Assembly: GCA_030613705.1 (NCBI GenBank)
Contig: JAUWLJ010000149.1
Span: 1 to 5,890 of the forward strand
DNA length: 5,890 nucleotides
Direction of reading: 5' to 3'
From: Chloroflexota bacterium
GTDB lineage: Bacteria; Chloroflexota; Anaerolineae; Anaerolineales; UBA4823
In this document: positions 1 through 5,800 of the stretch, in pieces
Numbering within the stretch: the stretch's first letter is position 1
How the letters are laid out: the number at the start of each line of letters is the position of its first letter
Notes under the pieces: generated by a model
Databases searched by the model: none
Told to the model about the DNA's origin: nothing
What the model saw: the letters and a program-made list of their open reading frames with translations, nothing else
Program-made: the position numbers and the translations under genes

Positions 1-32
1 TTGCTCCATACAATTTACTTGGGAACTCAGCG

Positions 33-1298
33 GTGGAGGAAGCAGCGCTACCCAGCCGTTCGAGATCTGGCCGGCGGTCAGGGTGCTTATTTATTATCCT
101 GGTCGGGATACTTTTGGTCGCGGCGGGATTCGTAGCTTATATATTCTATCCATCTTGGCCTGCACAAGCCCAGCAAGCCCTGGCCTCGATTGTGCCAATA
201 GGCTCTAACTCGCTGCCCGTGGCGCTCACCAGCGCCTCGCCAACTCCGACTATGGCAAATACTCCGATACCCATTATTGCTGGCACAGCTACACCCACGC
301 CAATCCAGACACTTGAGCCAACTCCAACCACAAATATAATCTCCACGGCTACCACGATGCCATCGCCCACTCCAATTGAACCCACATCTACATCCACACC
401 AGCTCCACGAGGGGGAGGAAGCGGAGAAATTGCTTTTGCCTCAGATCGGAGCGAGAATGGCGAGACCCAGATATGGCTTCTAGATGTGGATGATGACAAA
501 GAACCGCTCCAGATCACAAATATCTCCGGAGGGGCTTGCCAGCCTGCCTGGTCACCGGATGGCCTATGGCTGGTTTTTACCTCCCCATGTGATACGAATC
601 AAGAATTGTATCGAGGCTCGGGTTTATGGAAAATCAATTTAGATGACCCTGAATCTCAGGAGCAGCTCTCAAGTGATATACCTGGTGGAGATTTTGATCC
701 AGTCTGGTCGCCAGACGGGATGACGATAACTTTTACATCGTTGAGGAACGGTGGTCGAGCCAGGATTTATTCCATGAATTTGAATATTAAGGATGATAAT
801 GAGAATTACCTAGTTGAACGGTTATCGCTGCGGTATTCCTATGACAGGCAGCCCTCCTGGTCAGCGGATGGCCAGAAAATCGCCTTTGTTTCCACCCAAA
901 AAGGCCCGGTGCAGATATGGACCATGGACCCGGATGGGAGTAATCAAGAAATGTATTCGCGCAGCGGTGATAAGATCAACACCCACCCACAGTGGTCAAT
1001 CGATGGAGAGCGGATTCTATTCACTCAGGTTGAAAGTCAGGGGCGAATCCCAGGGATTGTGGTGGCTTCGTATAGTGAGGATGGCTATGATGAGTTCCGC
1101 TATAACCTGGGTCCAGCCCCGGCGTTGGAAGCCAAGTACTCTCCGGATGGAAGCTACCTGGCATTTGAGAGCTGGCCGCAAGGCCAGAACCACGATATTT
1201 ACATAATGGCAGTTAGTGGTGCAGATCGTGAACAAAAAACGACTTGGGAGCGTTTTGATTTTGATCCTGCCTGGCGACCAGCTGTCGTTCAACCGTAA
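33..1298 (+). CDS. Membrane-anchored TolB/PD40-type beta-propeller protein (possibly 5'-partial)
   Basis: A short basic N-terminus (residues 1-17) is followed by one strong membrane span at about 18-40, then a Thr/Pro/Ser-rich stalk at about 68-125, then a propeller domain from about 130 to the end. PD40-type repeats are visible as QPAWSPDG (170-177), DPVWSPDG (222-229), QPSWSADG (273-280), HPQWSIDG (318-325), EAKYSPDG (366-373) and a final DPAWRP (411-416), consistent with about six blades. The topology predicted is cytoplasmic N-terminus with the propeller outside the membrane. PD40 propellers usually bind proteins or ligands; no catalytic residues are recognisable and no substrate can be named. 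The GTG at 33 has no good Shine-Dalgarno, and the same frame stays open to base 3, so the true start may be upstream of the window, perhaps adding a cytoplasmic domain. The gene ends TAA, 4 bp from the convergent copper-chaperone gene. Confidence 0.85.
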   Translation: MEEAALPSRSRSGRRSGCLFIILVGILLVAAGFVAYIFYPSWPAQAQQALASIVPIGSNSLPVALTSASPTPTMANTPIPIIAGTATPTPIQTLEPTPTTNIISTATTMPSPTPIEPTSTSTPAPRGGGSGEIAFASDRSENGETQIWLLDVDDDKEPLQITNISGGACQPAWSPDGLWLVFTSPCDTNQELYRGSGLWKINLDDPESQEQLSSDIPGGDFDPVWSPDGMTITFTSLRNGGRARIYSMNLNIKDDNENYLVERLSLRYSYDRQPSWSADGQKIAFVSTQKGPVQIWTMDPDGSNQEMYSRSGDKINTHPQWSIDGERILFTQVESQGRIPGIVVASYSEDGYDEFRYNLGPAPALEAKYSPDGSYLAFESWPQGQNHDIYIMAVSGADREQKTTWERFDFDPAWRPAVVQP

Positions 1299-1302
1299 CG
1301 AG

Positions 1303-1800
1303 CTACGGCGCGCGCACCTCAGCTTCAACTATAATCTCTCCAGACTTTTCAAAACCGAGGCTGAGCGAGACTTGATCACCCGCGTTCAGATCTCTGCTTA
1401 AGCCGATCAGCATTATATGCAGACCTCCAGGTTTTAGTTCGACCTGCCCCCTGGCTGGCACGTCAACGCCATCGACCTGGTGCATGGTCATAACGTCGTC
1501 TACCATTTTGCTGATGTGAATTTCAACGGCTTGGGCTGCATCGCTCTTGACGGTTACCAAGCGGTCTGCCTGGCGACCTTTATTAGCGATAGTCATATAT
1601 GCGGCGCTATTGCCCCCGTCCATTTGACTCCCCATTTCGCCCCCGGAAGACATGCCTTCATCGCTCTCGTTTTGTTTCTCCAGCATGGGTGCCGCTCGCA
1701 CCCAGGGATCTTCAACCTGGATATCTGGACCGCTTGCCCCACCGCAAGCGCTGACGACCAAAACAATTAGAGTAACTAGTATGACGAAACGAGTCTTCAC
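1303..1800 (-). CDS. PCuAC-type periplasmic copper(I) chaperone lipoprotein
   Basis: A 165-residue protein starting at GTG. Residues 1-19 form a lipoprotein signal peptide ending in the lipobox VSAC (Cys19). The mature domain has the PCuAC copper signature His95-X10-Met106-X21-His128-X-Met130, matching the family spacing exactly, followed by the usual IGL segment. The family (Pfam PCuAC) binds Cu(I) outside the membrane and, in characterised cases, delivers it to the CuA site of cytochrome c oxidase with Sco proteins. A Met/Gly-rich loop at about residues 46-65, with three Met, lies between the WVRAAP and AYMTI segments and may add copper-binding capacity; that is inference. The frame extends upstream to 1884, but GAGAGG lies 6 nt before the GTG at 1800 and the signal peptide begins there, so this start is preferred. 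No Sco or oxidase gene is in the window. Confidence 0.9.
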   Translation of the reverse strand: MKTRFVILVTLIVLVVSACGGASGPDIQVEDPWVRAAPMLEKQNESDEGMSSGGEMGSQMDGGNSAAYMTIANKGRQADRLVTVKSDAAQAVEIHISKMVDDVMTMHQVDGVDVPARGQVELKPGGLHIMLIGLSRDLNAGDQVSLSLGFEKSGEIIVEAEVRAP

Positions 1801-1806
1801 GATGGA

Positions 1807-1812
1807 CCTCTC
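1807..1812 (-). promoter_or_regulatory. Ribosome binding site for the PCuAC gene
   Basis: GAGAGG on the minus strand, 6 nt before the GTG at 1800. It decides in favour of this start over the longer frame beginning at 1884, which would add 28 residues ahead of a complete lipoprotein signal peptide. Confidence 0.7.
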
Positions 1813-1920
1813 AATTTGATCCCCAAGACCCAGATAGTCGATTAAAGGCCTTAAGAGAATATCCCTCTCAAATGTGCTGCACAAAGTGCATAAATTAAAG
1901 ATCTTTGGTTGTGCGAACGC

Positions 1921-2091
1921 TTACCAGGGTGCGTTAACTAAAAACGCAACCGTCATGACCGTACAGGATAATATACAAGCCAGTGTGAGAATTACGATGG
2001 CGATGATAGCTGCTACTGCCACTGAGTTGTTGTTGCTTTCCTGTACCTCAACGGGGGGTTGTTGGACGGCTTCTGAATTAAGTTCACTCAT
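1921..2091 (-). CDS. Small single-span membrane protein, 56 residues, unknown function
   Basis: ATG at 2091, stop TAA ending at 1921. Residues 1-22 are hydrophilic, with acidic residues, Pro-Pro and a Gln/Asn-rich stretch ending ESNNN. Residues about 23-52 form one long hydrophobic span (Val/Ala/Ile/Leu with Cys39 and Cys43), and the protein ends NAPW just after it. A clear Shine-Dalgarno (GGAGA, 7 nt before the ATG) and the clean polar-then-hydrophobic layout support real coding. I do not recognise a family. The lack of basic residues on either side leaves topology uncertain. It lies 226 bp downstream of the glycosyltransferase and 120 bp upstream of the PCuAC gene on the same strand, so it may be transcribed with either. 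A long overlapping frame on the plus strand (1874-2119) is considered its shadow. Confidence 0.7.
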   Translation of the reverse strand: MSELNSEAVQQPPVEVQESNNNSVAVAAIIAIVILTLACILSCTVMTVAFLVNAPW

Positions 2092-2317
2092 TTTATTTTC
2101 TCCAAGAGACTCGATCTAAGTTTGATAGTAACTGCTCAGGCTGTGGCTCGCTTTGCCTGGGTTGCATAGTCACGTTTGATATACCGAAACTACGAAGCCA
2201 GGGTAGGTTGAGCAGGTTTCCCTCCAGGAAGTCTTTTGCCTGAACAGTTGCAATAAAAGTATACCTCGCACCGGCTCGCGAATATTTGGCTGTCTAGTCC
2301 AAACTAGTCGCACCTGG
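2092..2317. other. Intergenic stretch with no gene seen
   Basis: 226 bp between the glycosyltransferase stop and the 56-residue gene. No coding frame with a ribosome binding site was found on either strand. There is a TATACT hexamer on the minus strand near 2260, without a convincing -35. A short hairpin (CTAGT/ACTAG with a 4-nt loop, 2294-2307) lies just past the glycosyltransferase stop but has no T-run, so it is not called a terminator. The region is long enough to hold a promoter for the two downstream minus-strand genes, but I cannot place one. Confidence 0.4.
2099..2103 (-). promoter_or_regulatory. Ribosome binding site for the 56-residue membrane protein
   Basis: GGAGA (within TTGGAGA) on the minus strand, 7 nt before the ATG at 2091. 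It is one of the main reasons for calling this short gene. Confidence 0.65.
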
Positions 2318-3577
2318 TCAACCACTGAGGCTGATGCTATACATAGCCACCAGCAGTTTCTCCAGGTTGGCATAGGAGTAATGATTGCGGGCAATTTTAT
2401 AGTTGATATCGCACATCTCTTCTGCCAGTTGGGGGTTGAGCAGTAGTTCCCGAGTATTAATCACCGTTTTTTCAGTGATAAAATCTCCAAATTCGATAAC
2501 GTTAAAACCTTTGGGCTTGATATCAATACGATAGATTTCGTAGGTGCTCATCACGATTGGCTTGCGGTAGAATATGGCTTCCAGGAAGGCGTTGCCAAAC
2601 CCCTCAATGGTCGAAGGATAGGTAACCAGGTCTGCCGGTTGGTAAGCGTCGCCCAGGGAATAGATTTTGTTCCCATCGGGCGTCAACCCCCGTTCGCCGG
2701 CGAAGGTATTCGCGGCAAAAACGACCTTGACATCCAATAGCTGGATGTATTCCTGGAGGAAGTCTGCATAGTCTGTTCCCTCATCTCCGGAGGCATGTGA
2801 TATCACCACCGTGCAGGGCAGCCCCAACCGTTTTGCCAGACCGATGGCTCGCTCGATCCGTTTTCGGGGGACGATGCGGGTGGGTTGCAGGAGGTAATAT
2901 TCATCCGGGCTAATCCCGAGCACCTCACGCAGGTCAGCCTCGTAGCCATCAGGCTCGGGTGGTGGCGACTCGAAGTCCATCACGTTGGGAATGACTGTGG
3001 AACTGGTGCCCGTGCGTAAGGCCAGTTGCTGTTGGCCATACGAGTTAATGACCACGTGGTTGATTGATTTTAGGGTTGGTGGAAAAGCGGCGCGCAAGTA
3101 GTCATCTGCCGCGTTAACCGCATAGCGCGGTCGTTCCCAGGTAAAGTCGTGGTGATGTGCAATGGTGGGTATGCAGGTCTCAGCGATCAATTCTGTTAAT
3201 GCCAGCCCCAGGGGAACGTTCATAGGAATTGCCAGGGCATTTTCTACCACCAGTAACTCTATATCGAACTGCTTAATAAATTTGTATAGATGCCCCTTTA
3301 AATGGTTTTTTAGCTTTTCCACGCTTTGGGTGGTTTCGAGTGAACGGATATAGTCGTCAAACAAGTCGATATTCAGCTTCCGGATGGTGGGGTGCTCAAA
3401 ATGAGCTTCTGGCACGATATAAGAACGCTCCGCAGGCCAGTCAGATTCCCCCGCGAAACAAAAGTAATCGAGACCCAGTCCGTTTAACACCTTGACCCAC
3501 TTTAAAGTCTCCAGGGATACCCCATCCGTCCCGGCGAAGCGGGTTGAAACAAATCCAATTCGGCTTCTTTGAACCAT
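2318..3577 (-). CDS. GT-B fold glycosyltransferase, GT4-like
   Basis: A 419-residue protein, a normal length for retaining GT-B enzymes. The N-terminal half opens with a Rossmann-type strand and a Gly-rich loop (IGFVSTRFAGTDGVSLET, about residues 7-24) and carries a His-rich segment HHHDFTWERPRY at about 141-152, likely in the acceptor side of the cleft. The C-terminal half starts near residue 229 with LLQPTRIVPRKRIERA, whose Arg/Lys residues normally contact the donor diphosphate. It then has the family EX7E motif EGFGNAFLE at about 325-333. It is expected to move a sugar from an NDP-sugar to an acceptor, but the sequence does not tell which. There is no membrane span, so it is probably cytosolic or membrane-associated. 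The ATG at 3577 is chosen because GAGAGGAG lies 8 nt upstream; a GTG at 3595 is in frame but overlaps that site. No other polysaccharide gene is nearby. Confidence 0.9.
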   Translation of the reverse strand: MVQRSRIGFVSTRFAGTDGVSLETLKWVKVLNGLGLDYFCFAGESDWPAERSYIVPEAHFEHPTIRKLNIDLFDDYIRSLETTQSVEKLKNHLKGHLYKFIKQFDIELLVVENALAIPMNVPLGLALTELIAETCIPTIAHHHDFTWERPRYAVNAADDYLRAAFPPTLKSINHVVINSYGQQQLALRTGTSSTVIPNVMDFESPPPEPDGYEADLREVLGISPDEYYLLQPTRIVPRKRIERAIGLAKRLGLPCTVVISHASGDEGTDYADFLQEYIQLLDVKVVFAANTFAGERGLTPDGNKIYSLGDAYQPADLVTYPSTIEGFGNAFLEAIFYRKPIVMSTYEIYRIDIKPKGFNVIEFGDFITEKTVINTRELLLNPQLAEEMCDINYKIARNHYSYANLEKLLVAMYSISLSG

Positions 3578-3585
3578 ATTGTGCA

Positions 3586-3593
3586 CTCCTCTC
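3586..3593 (-). promoter_or_regulatory. Ribosome binding site for the glycosyltransferase
   Basis: GAGAGGAG on the minus strand, 8 nt before the ATG at 3577. It rules against the longer GTG start at 3595, which lies within or before the site. Confidence 0.75.
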
Positions 3594-3688
3594 ACATAAT
3601 CTTGTCAGCAAGGATTTTCTAATCAGAATTGGGACCGTAACGTTCAATGTCGACTGTGTACCAGTTGAGTGAAAATAAGGATGGTCAT

Positions 3689-3694
3689 ATTATA
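3689..3694 (-). promoter_or_regulatory. Possible -10 element for the glycosyltransferase
   Basis: A perfect TATAAT hexamer reading leftward in the divergent intergenic region, about 110 nt before the glycosyltransferase start. No good -35 is seen at 16-18 nt spacing, so this is weak evidence. Confidence 0.3.
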
Positions 3695-3771
3695 GCGGGC
3701 TTTTGGCTGATTGGGGTTGGAGATGGCAGCCGGGGAACACATTCGTTGGTTAGGGCGAATCGATCCTCCAG

Positions 3772-3777
3772 TATAAT
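3772..3777 (+). promoter_or_regulatory. Possible -10 element for the AIM24-family gene
   Basis: A perfect TATAAT hexamer, 53 nt before the ATG at 3831. The best upstream TTGGTT is about 20 nt away, which is too far for a standard -35, so the promoter is only suggested. It would give a leader of roughly 45 nt with a strong ribosome binding site. Confidence 0.35.
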
Positions 3778-3818
3778 TGGATAACACGCCCGGCAAACAT
3801 AAATTTTTTTACACACAG

Positions 3819-3824
3819 AAGGAG
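3819..3824 (+). promoter_or_regulatory. Ribosome binding site for the AIM24-family gene
   Basis: AAGGAG, 6 nt before the ATG at 3831. Its good quality shows that the initiation region of the broken gene is still intact. Confidence 0.75.
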
Positions 3825-3830
3825 TTCAAA

Positions 3831-4525
3831 ATGAACGTAGAAATTAGATATGGTCCGGCTTATGCACTGGCCCTGGTCAACCTTGATGCCAAGGAGACCT
3901 CCAGGTTGAAGGGGGCGCGATGGTAGGTATGGTACCTTCCGTCGAGATGAAGACCGAGGCCAAAGGCGGATTCTTGAAGTCTCTGGGCCGCTCCATGTTC
4001 GGTGGTGAGAGTTTTTTCCTGAACACATTTACCGCCACCTCTCCAGGCGATACGATCGCTCTGGCACCTGCCTTACCCGGCGATATCGCCGTGGTTGAAA
4101 TGCACGGCGAATCCCTGATGGTCCAGTCTGGCGCGTAGCTCGGCTCCTCAGCAGGCATCGAGGTAGATACCAAGTGGAGCGGAGCTAAAACCTTCTTCGG
4201 CAGCGAGGGACTGATCATGCTCAAGATCAGCGGCACCGGTACATTGATCGTCTCCAGCTATGGCGCTATCCACCCCATGGAGCTGGAGGCAGGCCAGGAG
4301 TACATGGTCGACACCGGGCACCTGGTCACATTTGAGGAGCATTTGAAGTTCAACGTTAAGAAGGTGGCGGGTTGGAAGAGCACCCTGTTCAGTGGGGAGG
4401 GGCTGGTGATCGAGCTGACCGGTCCTGGCAAGCTGACCCTGCAGAGTCGCAGCCAGGATTCGTTCCTTTCGTGGCTTATTCCTCTATTGCCCAAGCAGAC
4501 CACCTACGTATCGTCTAGTAGTTAG
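3831..4525 (+). pseudogene. AIM24-family protein gene broken by a frameshift and an in-frame TAG
   Basis: Read through both lesions this encodes about 231 residues, close to the usual length of bacterial AIM24-family proteins (function in bacteria unknown; the yeast member is a mitochondrial protein). The first frame begins MNVEIRYGPAYALALVNL and ends at TAG 3924-3926. Family sequence resumes in the minus-one frame (QVEGGAMVGM from 3902) with GGESFFLNTFTA and ALPGDIAVVE. It then meets TAG at 4136-4138 in VQSGA-stop-LGSSAGIEVDTKW, and continues in the same frame with SYGAIHPMELEAGQEY, VDTGHLVTFEE and KSTLFSGEGLVIELTG to the TAG at 4523. The lost base lies between about 3900 and 3915; loss of one G from a run at 3911-3915 would explain it. 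The TAG could be a changed Tyr codon. The rest is well preserved, so this is recent decay, a sequence error, or (less likely) recoding. Confidence 0.85.
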
Positions 4526-4644
4526 CTTTCGAGCAAAGAAATTGTGATTCCTCGTGCGCTTCAGGACACACACCTCTAGAGCGCATGGGTTCACTTTTGT
4601 TCAAGGTCAGGCCTGGAAGCGCCTACTACGGATGAGTTCACCGG

Positions 4645-5151
4645 ATGATGCCTACGAATAAATTCATAGGCTATCAGAAATCAAACCTGCTGAAGCAGGT
4701 TCAGCCGCTGGCAGCCAGGATAATAAATCAAATGGAAAGATCAGAGCGAAAGGACACCCTGAAACCGAAACTAATCAGCCCAGTGGGTGTTGTATTGGTT
4801 GGTATATTTAACGTTTTTGCGCGCCTTAAAGGTGCCTGGATATTGAGCCTGGTGATCGGGGCGCTGGCGCTGGGGGGCTGTGACGGCCTGGTGCAGACGG
4901 CTTCTTATGCCAGCTACGCGGAGGCAGAGGCTGATGGGTTCGTGCAAAAAGGATGGATCCCGGATTTTGTCCCAGAGACAGCCGGCCAGATCGATGAAGC
5001 GCACGATCTCGATACGAACCAGTATTGCGCCCGGATAGCGCTGGGAGGTTATGATATAGAGAGGCTGTACGCCGACCTGGCAGCCGAAGAGTTCAGGCAG
5101 TATGAGGGCGAGCTCCCGGTCTTGGCATTGCCCAATAAGCCGAAAGCTTAA
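4645..5151 (+). CDS. Predicted lipoprotein, unknown function, long N-terminal extension
   Basis: From the ATG at 4645 the product has 168 residues. A hydrophobic stretch at about 64-78 ends in the lipobox LGGC (Cys79), preceded by ARLK, like a normal lipoprotein signal. An earlier hydrophobic stretch lies at about 43-58. The mature part has YASYAEAEADGFVQKGWIPD and FVPETAGQIDEAHDLDTN. This GW-IP plus HDLDTN pattern resembles, from memory, a widespread family of short uncharacterised bacterial lipoproteins; I cannot name it. The 63 residues before the signal are unusual, and the start is uncertain: only a weak GGATGAG precedes 4645, and the in-frame ATG at 4732 (residue 30) is no better. The true start may be a rarer codon nearer the lipobox, or the N-terminus may be altered. 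It lies 119 bp after the broken AIM24 gene. Confidence 0.65.
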   Translation: MMPTNKFIGYQKSNLLKQVQPLAARIINQMERSERKDTLKPKLISPVGVVLVGIFNVFARLKGAWILSLVIGALALGGCDGLVQTASYASYAEAEADGFVQKGWIPDFVPETAGQIDEAHDLDTNQYCARIALGGYDIERLYADLAAEEFRQYEGELPVLALPNKPKA

Positions 5152-5153
5152 AT

Positions 5154-5162
5154 AGGAGGTGA
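5154..5162 (+). promoter_or_regulatory. Full-length Shine-Dalgarno in front of ATG-TAA
   Basis: AGGAGGTGA is complementary to nine consecutive bases at the 3' end of typical bacterial 16S rRNA. It is the strongest such site in the window and sits 4 nt before ATG 5167 (7 nt counted from GGAGG). The ATG is immediately followed by TAA, so the site leads to a start-stop pair. It begins 2 bp after the lipoprotein stop codon. Confidence 0.7.
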
Positions 5163-5166
5163 GCCA

Positions 5167-5324
5167 ATGTAAAAAATACCTGTAAAAGACGTGGACACGG
5201 AGGTGTGCCAAAAGGAGATCGCGACTGGCACAGAAACTATCGACGATCAGGTGACGCAGTGAAAGAAAGCGTGGGTGAGGTGGATGCCTCTGAGTTTCTT
5301 TTGCTGAATTGTCACACTTCATAA
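5167..5324 (+). pseudogene. Disrupted small reading frame (stop at codon 2, probable frameshift)
   Basis: ATG 5167 is followed at once by TAA 5170-5172. The frame then stays open: KIPVKDVDTEVCQKEIATGT and ETIDDQVTQ, ending at TGA 5260-5262. A second frame, overlapping by a GTGA and shifted the same way as in the AIM24 gene, reads VKESVGEVDASEFLLLNCHTS to TAA 5322-5324. Restoring codon 2 (for example Lys AAA) and one base near 5258 would give a hydrophilic, acidic protein of about 51 residues without signal peptide or membrane span. It begins 15 nt after the lipoprotein stop, which suggests translation in the same transcript. I do not recognise a family. An alternative is that nothing is encoded here and the site is a start-stop regulatory element. 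Confidence 0.35.
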
Positions 5325-5326
5325 AA

Positions 5327-5336
5327 AAACATGTTT
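5327..5336 (+). repeat. Perfect 10-bp palindrome AAACATGTTT
   Basis: A ten-base perfect palindrome between the disrupted small frame and the small membrane protein gene, 39 nt before the ATG at 5376. It could be an operator half-site pair, but a palindrome this short can occur by chance. Confidence 0.25.
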
Positions 5337-5361
5337 CGGACGTTCAAAATCTATCAAGCAT

Positions 5362-5367
5362 AAGGAG
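5362..5367 (+). promoter_or_regulatory. Ribosome binding site for the 96-residue membrane protein
   Basis: AAGGAG, 8 nt before the ATG at 5376; it supports that start. Confidence 0.7.
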
Positions 5368-5375
5368 AATTTACA

Positions 5376-5666
5376 ATGTGTTGCTTTTTTACTGCGTTGT
5401 TGTTTTTCGGGCCGCGCCTGGCGGTTCTAGTCTGGTATCTGTTCAGCCCAGTATATGTTAATGGCGCTTTCGATAGTTTCATTTGGGGGTTCCTGGGCTG
5501 GATTTTCCTGCCCTGGACGACCCTGATGTACGTCGCGATCTACCCGGGCGGTATTGTGGGCTTTGATTGGATACTGCTCGGATTAGGTATCTTCGCTGAT
5601 ATGGCTGGTTACTTCGGCGGTTACCGCGAAAGGGAACGCGTGCCCTACGGAGACCAGATCCCCTAA
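5376..5666 (+). CDS. Small three-span membrane protein, 96 residues, unknown function
   Basis: Three hydrophobic spans are visible: about residues 3-24 (starting CCFFTALLFFGPRLAVLVWY), 34-56 (FIWGFLGWIFLPWTTLMYVA) and 60-82 (GIVGFDWILLGLGIFADMAG). The C-terminal tail is short and charged (GGYRERERVPYGDQIP). The LPWTTLMYV and PGGI-GFDW segments, with many Trp and Gly, resemble from memory a small membrane protein found widely in Actinobacteria and Chloroflexota without a known function. The pattern of a single short globular-free membrane protein suggests an accessory role in the membrane, but no reaction can be assigned. ATG with AAGGAG 8 nt upstream is a sound start. The gene follows the disrupted frame by 51 bp and may share a transcript with the lipoprotein. 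Confidence 0.8.
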   Translation: MCCFFTALLFFGPRLAVLVWYLFSPVYVNGAFDSFIWGFLGWIFLPWTTLMYVAIYPGGIVGFDWILLGLGIFADMAGYFGGYRERERVPYGDQIP

Positions 5667-5688
5667 GCGTAGTCCTATCTGGCCAGAA

Positions 5689-5784
5689 ACCCTGATGGTT
5701 TTCACCGTTGAAAAACCAGGGACAGCGTTTGGGTCCTCAGAAGGCGAAAATCAATTGCCACCGGGTCAACCATCAGGGTCTTTT
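5689..5784 (+). promoter_or_regulatory. Two mutually exclusive RNA hairpins (12-bp inverted repeat), possible terminator or attenuator
   Basis: ACCCTGATGGTT (5689-5700) and AACCATCAGGGT (5768-5779) are perfectly complementary, separated by 67 nt, and the second arm is followed by C then TTTT. The first arm can instead pair with the close segment AAAACCAGGG (5712-5721), forming CCCT/AGGG and GGTTTT/AAAACC with a 3-nt bulge and a 9-nt loop. The two folds cannot form together. The element starts 22 nt after the membrane-protein stop, so it could end that transcript, or act in the leader of a gene beyond the window. Confidence 0.4.
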
Positions 5785-5800
5785 CCTATCGTCCACATCT

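Noticed and set aside
146..517. Long minus-strand frame of 123 codons opposite the propeller gene
   Set aside because: It mirrors the Thr/Pro-rich stalk, giving a Val/Gly repeat protein by composition alone, and has no ribosome binding site.
1480..1770. Plus-strand frame opposite the PCuAC gene
   Set aside because: It is the shadow of a confident gene with a complete copper-binding signature.
2132..2215. 7-bp inverted repeat CTGCTCA/TGAGCAG in the intergenic region
   Set aside because: It is short, has a spacer of 70 nt, and shows no T-run; expected by chance.
2170..2394. Minus-strand frame overlapping the 3' end of the glycosyltransferase
   Set aside because: It is out of frame with that gene, has no good ribosome binding site, and its non-overlapping part is unlike any protein I recognise.
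3441..3647. Minus-strand frame of 68 codons over the glycosyltransferase start
   Set aside because: It overlaps the confident start and ribosome binding site of the glycosyltransferase in another frame.
3723..3776. 17-codon plus-strand frame (MAAGEHIRWLGRIDPPV) before the AIM24 gene
   Set aside because: GGAG abuts the ATG without spacing, and the possible -10 element lies inside it; nothing supports translation.
4556..4622. 7-bp inverted repeat GCGCTTC/GAAGCGC after the AIM24 gene
   Set aside because: The 53-nt spacer and lack of a following T-run do not support a terminator.
4771..5322. Minus-strand frame of 183 codons opposite the lipoprotein
   Set aside because: It has no recognisable motifs, runs through the lipoprotein and the intergenic region alike, and the plus strand has a clear lipobox and family-like motifs.
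5331..5363. 10-codon frame (MFRTFKIYQA) whose stop overlaps the ribosome binding site at 5362
   Set aside because: The position would suit a leader peptide, but there is no ribosome binding site of its own, and a frame this short arises by chance.
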